From Oscillospiraceae bacterium (GTDB lineage: Bacteria; Bacillota; Clostridia; Oscillospirales; Acutalibacteraceae): a stretch of 64,000 bases of DNA. Shown piece after piece: positions 43,824 to 51,831 of the stretch. Positions within the stretch are counted from its first letter, which is position 1; each line of letters begins with the position of its first letter. The DNA is taken from NCBI GenBank assembly GCA_902792905.1, contig CADBBH010000014.1:1-64000 (forward strand). Direction: 5' to 3'. The translations under genes and the position numbers were made by a program. The notes below the pieces were generated by a model. It searched no databases, was not told the DNA's origin, and saw only the letters and a program-made list of their open reading frames with translations.

Positions 43824-44985
43824 AAAGCGGGCAAGAGGAGAAGGCACAATCTATTTCGATGATAAGAAAAAGCTTTTTATCGGTCAGATCAAAACAGGCA
43901 TTGATGAAAACGGCAAAGCTAAAAGAAAAACAGTTTATGGAAAAACACAGGCGGCGGTTACTGAAAAGTTAGCTCAAGTAAAATTTGATGTCCACACAGG
44001 CAGTTTTGTTGATGAAACACAAATAACTATTTATCAGTTAGGCAAACAGATCATTGATGAAAGTTTCAATTTGAATTATGTTAAAGAGAATACATATTTC
44101 AGGAATTTAGAAACATTGAAACGGTTAAAGCCGATATATAATACTCCGCTCCAAAAATCAACTGAAACACAGCTTAAACAATTCTTATTAAATGAGCAGC
44201 AGTATTCTCAATCGACAATAGATAAAGAATACGGAATGCTTAAAATGATTTTCAGGGAAGCTGTAAAAAGAAAGATTATAAAATCAAATCCTATGGAAGA
44301 TATTAAGAAGCCGAAATCAAAACAAAGGCGGGAGAAAGTCAGGGCTTTAACGGTTGATGAACAAAAGCGGCTGTATGATGTGCTGATAAATGAAGATGTC
44401 AACTATTCTCGTCAGATGTTGCTTTCTATGCTCACGGGTATGAGAATGGGCGAAATAAACGCCCTTGATGTCAGAGATATAAACTTTATTTTCAGAACAA
44501 TAAATATAAATAAAACAATATCACGAGGGCAAAAGGGCGAAGCGATAATTAATGATACAACGAAAACAGATGCGGGAAAAAGAGTATTGCAGATGTCTGA
44601 TGATGTTGCCGTAATCCTTAAAGAAGCTATCGACGGTAGGACAGGCGGCACAATATTCAAGCAGGGTGATAAGCTCATTACCACAAATCAAGTAAACGCA
44701 CAATATATGCGGACTTTGAAAAAATACGATATAATTGATACCAAAATAAGCGGAAAAATAGATTTGCATTCGCTTCGCCATACATACGCAACAAGATGCA
44801 TTGAAGCGGGTATGACAGCAATAGTTTTGAAAAAGCTTTTAGGACATACGGATATATCAATAACAATGAATACATATTGCGATGCTTTTGAGCAATTCCA
44901 AAACGAAAATACTCTTATGGTAAACAATTATCTCGATTCTATCGGTATTACTTCAAAGGCATCGGCAAAAGAAAATATATCATAA
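43816..44985 (+). CDS. Tyrosine recombinase (integrase)
   Basis: The 389-residue integrase has an N-terminal arm-binding domain (RARGEGTIYFDDKKKLFIGQI), a SAM-like core-binding domain, and a catalytic domain with Arg in LTGMRMGEINAL, His-x-x-Arg in HSLRHTYATRC, His in LGHTDISITM and the Tyr nucleophile in NTYCDAF. It inserts and excises the element at the tRNA-Leu 3' end, 430 bases from attR. AAGGAG precedes the start. Linked to the repressor gene by an 8-base overlap, a common arrangement for small Firmicutes elements. Confidence 0.95.
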   Translation: MAKKRARGEGTIYFDDKKKLFIGQIKTGIDENGKAKRKTVYGKTQAAVTEKLAQVKFDVHTGSFVDETQITIYQLGKQIIDESFNLNYVKENTYFRNLETLKRLKPIYNTPLQKSTETQLKQFLLNEQQYSQSTIDKEYGMLKMIFREAVKRKIIKSNPMEDIKKPKSKQRREKVRALTVDEQKRLYDVLINEDVNYSRQMLLSMLTGMRMGEINALDVRDINFIFRTININKTISRGQKGEAIINDTTKTDAGKRVLQMSDDVAVILKEAIDGRTGGTIFKQGDKLITTNQVNAQYMRTLKKYDIIDTKISGKIDLHSLRHTYATRCIEAGMTAIVLKKLLGHTDISITMNTYCDAFEQFQNENTLMVNNYLDSIGITSKASAKENIS

Positions 44986-44990
44986 TAAAT

Positions 44991-45020
44991 AATCCGCTCC
45001 TTCTAATCAGGGAGCGGATT
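44991..45020 (+). terminator. Terminator after the integrase gene
   Basis: AATCCGCTCC (44991-45000) pairs with GGAGCGGATT (45011-45020), then TTAAC; weak T tract. The following 45021-45270 holds no gene I can support. Confidence 0.65.
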
Positions 45021-45270
45021 TTAACTATAGTGAGCTTAAAACAATTGTAAAGTATAATATCTAATTATGTAAATAAATGTAAAGTGAAAGTTTGACATTT
45101 GTTATGTCTGTATGATTATTCTGTATACATGCCTATGGGGGATTATAAGTAACTCTGAACGCCATATTACTTGATTTTTCAACTTTGCAATATAAAAAGA
45201 CCAATAAAGTATGTTAGGCTTAAATCGATTATAATTAGCTTTACAACAAAAATGTCTAAAAAGTGATACT

Positions 45271-45361
45271 TTCGTGCAGTTTTCGTGCAATATATATTTA
45301 AGCTCCACAATAAGCTCAAAATATAGGTAAAATAATTCTCGTTGCAGTAGTTTTGCAGTAT
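45271..45361. repeat. Right-end arm-type repeats
   Basis: TTCGTGCAG/TTCGTGCAA at 45271 and 45282, and TTGCAGTAG/TTGCAGTAT at 45342 and 45353; each pair is 11 bases apart. The TTGCAGTAG pair and its surroundings match the left end. Confidence 0.7.
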
Positions 45362-45413
45362 TAAAAATTGAAAGGCCTTGAAAAATAAGGGGTTGGAGGG
45401 CGTTACGTCCTAC

Positions 45414-45428
45414 TACCCGCACCAAAAA
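45414..45428. other. attR core
   Basis: TACCCGCACCAAAAA, a copy of the tRNA-Leu 3' end; the host's original tRNA terminator follows. Confidence 0.85.
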
Positions 45429-45454
45429 AAGCAGTGCTTCGGCACTGCTTTTTT
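45426..45454 (+). terminator. Displaced host terminator of tRNA-Leu
   Basis: AAGCAGTGC (45429-45437) and GCACTGCTT (45442-45450) with a TTCG loop and T run, directly after the attR copy of the tRNA end. It also reads as a terminator for the leftward ABC operon. Confidence 0.85.
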
Positions 45455-45485
45455 CATCGGAATAAATCCTTTCGGGATATTTCAC

Positions 45486-47084
45486 TCACATATTTTCAAA
45501 TAGTTTCACGCCTTTGGTATTGACCTTTTTCAGCAGGAGGAGGGCAACAAGGCCGTAAACCGCGCAGACGGCGGCAAGACCGAGATAGGTATGAATCATG
45601 CCGAAAACGGCGCCTATGCCGAGCCCTGCGGCGGAGGAGCCCATTCCGATAAGCATCGAGAAGAGAATCGGCGGATCCTGCTTAACGGGGATGGTTTCGT
45701 TGGTCCACATAAAATCGGGCTTTTTGAGATTCAGCATAAGTCCCGAGGCGGCGGTCATGAGATTGAAAAGAACTGCCGCTGCCGAAATCAATATAATCGT
45801 GATTATATCAAATCCGAACGCGGCTCCGAAAAGAATCGCGGAAATCACCGCGGGAACGGAATTGAAAATAAAATGAAGCCGTATTTTGGCGCCGAGAATT
45901 TCTTTTGTATCGACCGGCAGCGAGCGGAGAATCCAGAGACTCTTTCCCTCGAGAGAAACAGAGGGAGCCGTGAGGTTATCCATGGAATACACAAGGCATA
46001 TCGCCGCCGTAATCATAACCGGCAGAATCAGAGTAACCTGCTCGGGCATATTCATCGCGCCGAGCACTCTGTGAATATCGGCTCTTTTTATCAGCGCGAT
46101 TATCGCTCCGACCGGCGCTATCAGTATGCCGAGTCCGCTGTTGAGCAGATATATCGGGGTGTTGAGAAATCTTGAGAGCTCCTTGCTGAAGAGGGAGGCG
46201 CCGATTTTCTTCGATTTCACGGCTTCCGACTTATATGCCTTCTTTTTCATGCCCTTATTCGCGGTCGCGAGGCGGATGAAGGATTTTGACATAATCGAAA
46301 GCGCGATGAAGAAGAGCGCGAATGAAATCAGAGCGAAGATAATGAAATTCTTTGTGTCGCCCGTGCTTCCCTTGCCGAAGATATAAAGAAAATAAACATA
46401 TTTCTGAATTTTCGCCGCGAATTCATCCGCTCTGCTCATGATGACATTCAGGAAGATGTTGAGTCTGAACATCGCGACATAATAGAGCGCGAAGAAACCG
46501 AGCGAGAATATGACGGTCAGTATATTCTTATTGCGCATATGGCTCGAAACGAGCGCAATCAGCCAGCCGAAAAGGCAGGTCAGCGCCAGCACCGCAAAGC
46601 CCGAAATGAAGAGATTGAGCGAGGGGAAAACAATATTCAGCGCGTTTTTCTCCGCCGCCTTCCAGTATTCTATAAGGGCGGGGATATACATGACCGCCTC
46701 ATAGATAATGCTCAGGATATATACGCTTGCCATCCTTGAATTGAGGATGACGGAAGGACGTATCGGCATCGAGAGCAGCATATCGTTATCCTTTGAGAGG
46801 TAAAGCATCGAGTATGTGTTGAATACCGAGCCGAATATGCCGAACGCAATTGTCAGCGCGCCGAGAAGCGCGAAATAGAGCCAGTCGTATCCTTCGGGAA
46901 TCAATGAGGCGGCGAGCACCTTCGCTATGCCCGAGAAGGCGTTTGAAACCAGCACGAGCATGCCGATAAAGAGCAGGATAAACATAATAACCTGACTCTT
47001 CGGGCGCATTTTACCGGTTTTGCGGTCAACGAAATATCCTCTGAAGAGCTCGGTCATCTGTTTTTTAAGCAGAAGCAGAAACAT
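45486..47084 (-). CDS. ABC-2-type exporter permease
   Basis: A 532-residue protein with about 12 hydrophobic segments; the opening MFLLLLKKQMTELFRGYFVDRKTGK and the SMLYLSKDNDMLLSMPI motif are typical of bacterial ABC-2 permease subunits of the long type. It is 2 bases downstream of the ATPase gene and therefore part of the same transporter. The exported compound is unknown. Confidence 0.85.
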   Translation of the reverse strand: MFLLLLKKQMTELFRGYFVDRKTGKMRPKSQVIMFILLFIGMLVLVSNAFSGIAKVLAASLIPEGYDWLYFALLGALTIAFGIFGSVFNTYSMLYLSKDNDMLLSMPIRPSVILNSRMASVYILSIIYEAVMYIPALIEYWKAAEKNALNIVFPSLNLFISGFAVLALTCLFGWLIALVSSHMRNKNILTVIFSLGFFALYYVAMFRLNIFLNVIMSRADEFAAKIQKYVYFLYIFGKGSTGDTKNFIIFALISFALFFIALSIMSKSFIRLATANKGMKKKAYKSEAVKSKKIGASLFSKELSRFLNTPIYLLNSGLGILIAPVGAIIALIKRADIHRVLGAMNMPEQVTLILPVMITAAICLVYSMDNLTAPSVSLEGKSLWILRSLPVDTKEILGAKIRLHFIFNSVPAVISAILFGAAFGFDIITIILISAAAVLFNLMTAASGLMLNLKKPDFMWTNETIPVKQDPPILFSMLIGMGSSAAGLGIGAVFGMIHTYLGLAAVCAVYGLVALLLLKKVNTKGVKLFENM

Positions 47085-47086
47085 AA

Positions 47087-47791
47087 TCAGCCCTCCAGTT
47101 CAAGGAATACCGATTCGAGCGAGGAGTCGCCCTTGACCTCTTCCATCGTGCCCGAGCGGATGAGTTTTCCGTTTTTGATTATCGCGATTTTGTCGCAGAG
47201 CTTTTCGGCGACCTCAAGCACGTGAGTCGAGAAGAAAATAGCGCCGCCGTTGTTGCATATCTCGCGCATAATCTGCTTGAGAGTGAAGGCGGATTTCGGG
47301 TCAAGACCGACGAACGGCTCGTCAAGTATCACGAGCTCGGGCGAATGAATCAGCGCGGAAATAATCGCGAGCTTCTGCTTCATACCGTGTGAATAGGACT
47401 GAATCGAATCGCCGAGCGAGCCCTTGATTTCAAAGAGCTCCGCGTATTTATCGATTCTTTCTCTGCGCTGAGCAGTCGGAACGGCGAATACATCCGCGAT
47501 GAAATTCAGGAATTTCACTCCGCTCATATAGTCATATAAATCGGGGTTGTCGGGAATATAGGCGAGGAGCTTTTTGCATTCGAGAGGATTCTCTTTGATT
47601 GACATTCCCTTTATGAAGATTTCGCCCTCGTCAAAATTCAGAATACCGGTGCAGCTTTTGAGAGTGGTTGTCTTGCCTGCGCCGTTATGGCCTATAAAGC
47701 CGTAAATCTCGCCGGGTGCGATATGGAGCGAAAGGTCGTCAACCGCCTTTTTGTCGCCGAAGGTTTTGGTAAGATGTTCGATTCTCAGCAT
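47087..47791 (-). CDS. ABC transporter ATP-binding protein
   Basis: The 234-residue ATPase has Walker A GHNGAGKTT, signature SYSHGMKQKL, Walker B LVILDEPFVGLD and the switch His in FFSTHVLEVAE. It powers the permease encoded next. The spacing to the PspC-like gene upstream is 17 bases, so three genes form one operon. Confidence 0.95.
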   Translation of the reverse strand: MLRIEHLTKTFGDKKAVDDLSLHIAPGEIYGFIGHNGAGKTTTLKSCTGILNFDEGEIFIKGMSIKENPLECKKLLAYIPDNPDLYDYMSGVKFLNFIADVFAVPTAQRRERIDKYAELFEIKGSLGDSIQSYSHGMKQKLAIISALIHSPELVILDEPFVGLDPKSAFTLKQIMREICNNGGAIFFSTHVLEVAEKLCDKIAIIKNGKLIRSGTMEEVKGDSSLESVFLELEG

Positions 47792-47808
47792 AAAATCACC
47801 TCATATTA

Positions 47809-47994
47809 TTACGGTTCGTTCGGAATAATCAGCGCACAGATGAGATACGGGATCAGCCCGCTTCCGCCCGCGAGGCAGAATAATACGAGAATCACCCTCA
47901 CAAGAGTCGAATCCACGCCGAGATACTCCGCGAGACCGCCGCAGACTCCGAAGAGCTGTCTGTCGGTTCTGCTTTTATAGAGTTTCTTTGCCAT
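47809..47994 (-). CDS. PspC-domain small membrane protein (61 aa)
   Basis: KLYKSRTDRQLFGVCGGLAEYLGVD followed by one hydrophobic helix (VRVILVLFCLAGGSGLIPYL) and LIIPNEP: the complete PspC domain. PspC proteins respond to membrane stress, and the gene leads the ABC exporter operon, which suggests an envelope-stress link. Start 47994 set by AAAGGATG; a TTTACA/TATAAT promoter lies just upstream. Confidence 0.9.
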   Translation of the reverse strand: MAKKLYKSRTDRQLFGVCGGLAEYLGVDSTLVRVILVLFCLAGGSGLIPYLICALIIPNEP

Positions 47995-48010
47995 ATTTAT
48001 CATCCTTTCG

Positions 48011-48039
48011 ATTATAGCATAAGCGCGGGATAATGTAAA
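48011..48039 (-). promoter_or_regulatory. Promoter of the PspC-ABC operon
   Basis: On the minus strand TTTACA (48039-48034), 17-base spacer, TATAAT (48016-48011). Confidence 0.8.
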
Positions 48040-48138
48040 TATATTTGCCTCCCGTGTTGATAATATAATAATATGGATAAGAATAATAATAAATGTATTA
48101 AACAGTAAAATAGCCGCGTCTATTTTGCTTAATCGGGT

Positions 48139-48175
48139 AAAAAAACAACAAAGCCTTCCCCGCGAGGAGAAGGCT
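48139..48175 (-). terminator. Terminator of the 29-aa peptide gene
   Basis: On the minus strand AGCCTTCTCC (48175-48166) and GGGGAAGGCT (48161-48152) pair (one G-U), followed by TTGTTGTTTTTTT. Confidence 0.85.
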
Positions 48176-48223
48176 TATATATTACCGCAATAGAACTACC
48201 GTGTCAATACCCGGCATATTCAA

Positions 48224-48313
48224 TCAGTTAAAAAGGAAAAACAGAATGCTTACGAAGAATGATGAAATAACATCGGCGATGCCGTCAATGAAAGATAAAA
48301 CGGGCTCGAACAT
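48224..48313 (-). CDS. Free-standing gene for a 29-aa hydrophobic peptide
   Basis: ATG 48313 follows the ribosome site AAAGGAGGCGACGGT and encodes MFEPVLSFIDGIADVISSFF plus VSILFFLFN. The peptide is an almost uncharged hydrophobic/amphipathic helix with Glu3 and two Asp. It has its own promoter (48371-48343) and terminator (48175-48139), so it is a real, independent transcription unit. Possible roles: membrane-active peptide, small transporter partner, or type I toxin-like peptide. No antisense RNA gene is evident. The Phe-rich pattern resembles the C-terminal tails of secreted proteins in this window. Confidence 0.7.
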   Translation of the reverse strand: MFEPVLSFIDGIADVISSFFVSILFFLFN

Positions 48314-48342
48314 ACCGTCGCCTCCTTTCTTAATGATGATTT

Positions 48343-48371
48343 ATTATATCATATTTCCGTTGTTAAATCAA
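48343..48371 (-). promoter_or_regulatory. Promoter of the 29-aa peptide gene
   Basis: On the minus strand TTGATT (48371-48366), 17-base spacer, TATAAT (48348-48343); 30 bases before the start codon. Confidence 0.85.
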
Positions 48372-48391
48372 GTTTTAAGGCAGGGGACGGA

Positions 48392-50143
48392 TTATGCTTT
48401 AGCCGCGCGGTTACCTTCAAGCTCTATCATATTCCTGTTGAAGCTCATTGTAACGAGATGATGCTTCTGCGAGCTTATCTGATTCGTTACGCTTGAAATC
48501 ACGTAGCTTCTGAGCGAATCGATTTCCATATCGGGATCGGAGAGATCGACCTTGCAGCCCGTATCGCGTGAAATCATCCGTATTCTGCCGCCTTCGATAA
48601 CAACTGCGCACTCCGCCTGAATGTTCCTGCCGGGATTCTTTTCATAAATCAGCATAAAGAGCTCTTCGAAAACGAGTTGCGAGCGCATAACCGACCTTTC
48701 ATCAAAGCCGAGTTTTTCAAGATCTTCGCCGAGACGGTCACGTGTTTCAAGAACGGAATCTGTCCTCACATCGAGGGAGTAGAGCATCGCCTCTTTTCCC
48801 TTCTCGCGCGATTTGAGAAGAAGGGGGGCGTCGGAGCCGAAGCGTACACGCAGAAACAGTGAGGAAATAACCCAGGCCAGAAACGCCGCTGCGGCAAACC
48901 CTGCGAAAAGGCCGTGAATACCGAATGCGAGGCCGAAAACGAGCGCGGCGGGAACCGCAACCGCCACATCCCTGAGAGCGCTGACTCCGAGACCGAGCGT
49001 GATTCTGTCAAGCAGCAGGTAATAGGAGGTCGAGAGATACATCAGACTCGTGAATACCGAGCCGAGCGATACTATCCGCAGGCCGGCAACCGCAAGCTTC
49101 ATAATCTTTACATTTTTGATTCCGAGCAGAACGGGCACCGCGGGCGCCGCCACATACATGAGCAGAATCAGCATCCCGCCTTCGAAAACCGCCGTCCTCC
49201 GCGCGCGTGAATAGATTGTGCGCACTCCGGGGAAGCAGTCCTCCCCGAGATAGACGCTGATAATCGGGGTTATCGCCTCGCCGATACCGTCGAAGACGAG
49301 CTGGAATTCGCGGCAGAGCGTGATTACGGAGACGAGAATCAGATAATCGGTGCCGAAATGCGTGCAGACAAACCGGTTAAGCAACGCGTTTCCCGCGCCG
49401 AGCCAGAGGTATGTGCTCGCGTCGATTGCGCTGTAATGCACAATATCGAAAAGCACCTTGAGCGAAAAATAAAAATTAAGCTTCAGGGAATTGCTCTTTC
49501 TGAGGAAATGGATGAAGAGCACCGCGAGGGATAAAAAGGTGAAGAGGCAGGAGGCGAGGCCGATTCCGGCGATGCCCATTTTTCTGCTGAGAATCAGAGA
49601 AAAAGTGAGGTTGCCGATGCCCTGAACACAGTTCGCGATAACGGAAACCCTGTCGTCTCCGTCGTTATATACCATCTCCGCCATCAGCATATCAAGCGGC
49701 AGGAAAAGGATGGTGAAACGCATCCAGAAGAGATATCCGCGCGCCTGCTCAAGCGCCTGAGCGGAAGGGCGGCATCCTCTGATAAAAGCGTCTCCGAATA
49801 TGCTCGCGAGTATAAAGAGAATAACGCCGATGGAAACTGACATCAGCAGTCCCGTTCCGAAGACTCTGTCGGCCTCTTTTTTATCAAACTGTCCCATTTT
49901 CAGCGAATAGCGGATGGGAACTCCAAGCGAGAATATCGAGCCGAAGAACGCCGAGATTGAGTAGATGGGAGTAACGAGGTTGACTCCCGCCGCCGCATTC
50001 GAGCCGATGAATATACCCGCTATGACCGAGTCCGACATCAGAAGAACCGAGACCACCATCATTGTCAGCGTTCCGCCGAGCAGCATTGTATCAAATTTTC
50101 TGACCATAAGAGGCCTGTGCTTTTTATTAACTGCCGTAGTCAA
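48392..50143 (-). CDS. MATE-family transporter fused to a C-terminal HATPase/RsbW-like domain
   Basis: Residues ~1-450 are a MATE-type membrane domain with 12 segments (SDSVIAGIFIGSNAAAGVNLVTPIYSI is split: it includes the typical NLVTPIYSISAFFGS region). Residues ~455-583 form a soluble domain with RSQLVFEELFMLIYEKN, which resembles the N box of GHKL/anti-sigma-factor kinases, and RIRMISRDTGCKVDLSD like the D box. No full G boxes are seen, so ATP binding is uncertain. Start TTG 50143 after AGGGAGGAT; no ATG fits as well. Co-transcribed with an SDF symporter that has a similar domain at its N-terminus. Confidence 0.8.
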   Translation of the reverse strand: MTTAVNKKHRPLMVRKFDTMLLGGTLTMMVVSVLLMSDSVIAGIFIGSNAAAGVNLVTPIYSISAFFGSIFSLGVPIRYSLKMGQFDKKEADRVFGTGLLMSVSIGVILFILASIFGDAFIRGCRPSAQALEQARGYLFWMRFTILFLPLDMLMAEMVYNDGDDRVSVIANCVQGIGNLTFSLILSRKMGIAGIGLASCLFTFLSLAVLFIHFLRKSNSLKLNFYFSLKVLFDIVHYSAIDASTYLWLGAGNALLNRFVCTHFGTDYLILVSVITLCREFQLVFDGIGEAITPIISVYLGEDCFPGVRTIYSRARRTAVFEGGMLILLMYVAAPAVPVLLGIKNVKIMKLAVAGLRIVSLGSVFTSLMYLSTSYYLLLDRITLGLGVSALRDVAVAVPAALVFGLAFGIHGLFAGFAAAAFLAWVISSLFLRVRFGSDAPLLLKSREKGKEAMLYSLDVRTDSVLETRDRLGEDLEKLGFDERSVMRSQLVFEELFMLIYEKNPGRNIQAECAVVIEGGRIRMISRDTGCKVDLSDPDMEIDSLRSYVISSVTNQISSQKHHLVTMSFNRNMIELEGNRAAKA

Positions 50144-50183
50144 GATGTATCCTCCCTCGCGGGTGAATGAGTGTAAGTCAGAG

Positions 50184-51794
50184 TTATTTTTTATCTGCCG
50201 GTTTTCTCAGCGTTTCATAATTGAGCATCTGCGTTTTGTCCGCTACGCGTATCATTGCCAGCTGCAGGAACGCCGCGTCATATGCCGTGCAGAGAAAATC
50301 GAAGAGAATATCGATGGAAATCATTATCGACACCGCGCTCAGCGGAATTCCGAGCTGGGCGAAAATGACGGAGTAGGCAGCTATCGCGCCGCCGGGAACG
50401 GGCGGAGTCGCCACCGCTACAAAGGAGCAGATCAGAACCGCGATAACCATCCACAGGAGCGATACCTGTATTTTATAGTAATATGCCATATAGACCGAAC
50501 AGATGAGAAAACTGATGGCCGTTGACGGCATGAAGACGACCGTACCGACCGGCTGACCGAATTCCACGAATCTGCGGTTGACTCCGAGCCGCGTCGCAAG
50601 GCAGTCCGAGCATTCGCCGTTGAGAGCTGTTGAGGACGCTGTTCCGAGACCTATCATGAATGTCGGCAGCATTTTTTTAATCAGAACGAGGGGAGAAACC
50701 GATTCTCTGAACGAAACATAGAGAAGCATAAAGATATAGCACGAGATGAGCGACGCTGCGAATATCGCGAAGGGCTTCCACATCGCAAGTATCAGATGCA
50801 TCTCATCGGACCAGATTAAATTGAGAAGAACTATAAACACAAAGTAGGGGAGCAGCTTTGAGATGATTCTCGTTATCTGGACCACTACGCTGTTTGCTTC
50901 GTTTGTGAATTCGGAGAGCCGCTTTGCCCTGTCCCCGAGCATGACGATAACTGAGGCGATAATCACCGCAAGCAGAACTATCTGCATGGAGTTGCCTTCC
51001 GTAAACGGCTCGATAAGGCTCTTCGGAATGATTCCGAGCAGCAGTTCTATGCCGCCGTGAATCTGAATATGCTCCGCCGCACCGCTTGAAATACGGAAGA
51101 GAGCTGCGAATACGAGCCCGGCGGCGGCCGTCATCGCGAGCAGGACTCTCAGGAAATAAAGCACCATCCTGCGCCCGATTCTGCCGAATACCGTGCTGTT
51201 GCCTATGCCGAGAATTCCGCAGGCGACCGAGAAGAAGACCAGCGGAAGCTCGATAGTCGCCATCATTCCGATAAATGTATTGTTGAGCGGAACGAGGAGG
51301 TCATCCTTGATAAACGCGATTGCGCTCTCCGGGGTGATATACTGCAGAAATGACACTATCACCGCCGAGCCGACCGCGATAAAGAGCTTCGCGAGCGGAT
51401 TGAGCGACTTCTTCGTGAATTTCATGGTAACCGAATTCGTCCCGTGCTCGTATGAGTAGGCGGGCGTTGATTCGGCGCTCTGAATCAGAGCGCTCGTGCG
51501 GTTGCCGAAGTCATCCTCGTTGTCGTCCCTCCTGAGCGGCTCAAACTCTTCTCCCTGCACAGAGATGTTTATATAGGGCCTTCCGAGGAAGGAGCTCTCG
51601 GTATATGTGAATTTTGTCTCTTCGCCGAAATGCTCCTGATAATCGAGCAGAACCTCCTCGAGTGCGAGGCGTGAGATTATCAGGTTTTTCCTCTGCGTGC
51701 CGAGACTTTCAAGGAAGCTGCCGAACTCCTCCGAAACGCTGTCTATCGAAGCGGCGGTGAGCGGAAGAGTCTGCTTTTTTGGAATGATTCTCAT
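50184..51794 (-). CDS. SDF dicarboxylate/amino-acid:cation symporter with N-terminal HATPase-like domain
   Basis: Residues 1-~120 form a soluble domain with RLALEEVLLDYQEHFGEETKF, like the N box of RsbW-type kinases but incomplete. The rest is a sodium:dicarboxylate (SDF) transporter with eight helices and two hairpins; the hallmark Ser-rich hairpin is GLGTASSTALNGE, followed by RFVEFGQPVGTVVFMPSTA and TPPVPGGAIAAYSV. SDF proteins import glutamate, aspartate or C4-dicarboxylates. Start 51794 set by GAGGAGGG. Middle gene of the three-gene operon; fusion of a kinase-like domain to this carrier is unusual. Confidence 0.82.
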   Translation of the reverse strand: MRIIPKKQTLPLTAASIDSVSEEFGSFLESLGTQRKNLIISRLALEEVLLDYQEHFGEETKFTYTESSFLGRPYINISVQGEEFEPLRRDDNEDDFGNRTSALIQSAESTPAYSYEHGTNSVTMKFTKKSLNPLAKLFIAVGSAVIVSFLQYITPESAIAFIKDDLLVPLNNTFIGMMATIELPLVFFSVACGILGIGNSTVFGRIGRRMVLYFLRVLLAMTAAAGLVFAALFRISSGAAEHIQIHGGIELLLGIIPKSLIEPFTEGNSMQIVLLAVIIASVIVMLGDRAKRLSEFTNEANSVVVQITRIISKLLPYFVFIVLLNLIWSDEMHLILAMWKPFAIFAASLISCYIFMLLYVSFRESVSPLVLIKKMLPTFMIGLGTASSTALNGECSDCLATRLGVNRRFVEFGQPVGTVVFMPSTAISFLICSVYMAYYYKIQVSLLWMVIAVLICSFVAVATPPVPGGAIAAYSVIFAQLGIPLSAVSIMISIDILFDFLCTAYDAAFLQLAMIRVADKTQMLNYETLRKPADKK

Positions 51795-51831
51795 TCTTTC
51801 CCTCCTCGTTGACGTTATTTCGGTACCTGCG

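Larger units (their letters stand above)
34150..45428. mobile_element. AT-rich integrative element inserted in tRNA-Leu(CAG), about 11.3 kb
   Basis: The element is bounded by a direct repeat of the tRNA 3' end (TACCCGCACCAAAAA at 34150 and 45414). It carries tandem 11-base-spaced arm-type repeats at both ends, a tyrosine integrase next to the right end, a CI-like repressor, an excisionase-like protein, a Rep-like winged-helix protein with iteron-like repeats, and a five-gene zinc-ribbon cargo. It is clearly more AT-rich than both flanks. No relaxase or conjugation gene is present, so it is a small integrative or satellite-like element that may depend on a helper. Confidence 0.88.

Noticed and set aside
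45102..45485. Minus-strand frame of 127 codons over attR
   Set aside because: It crosses the attachment site, arm repeats and the displaced tRNA terminator; no ribosome site; composition is non-coding.
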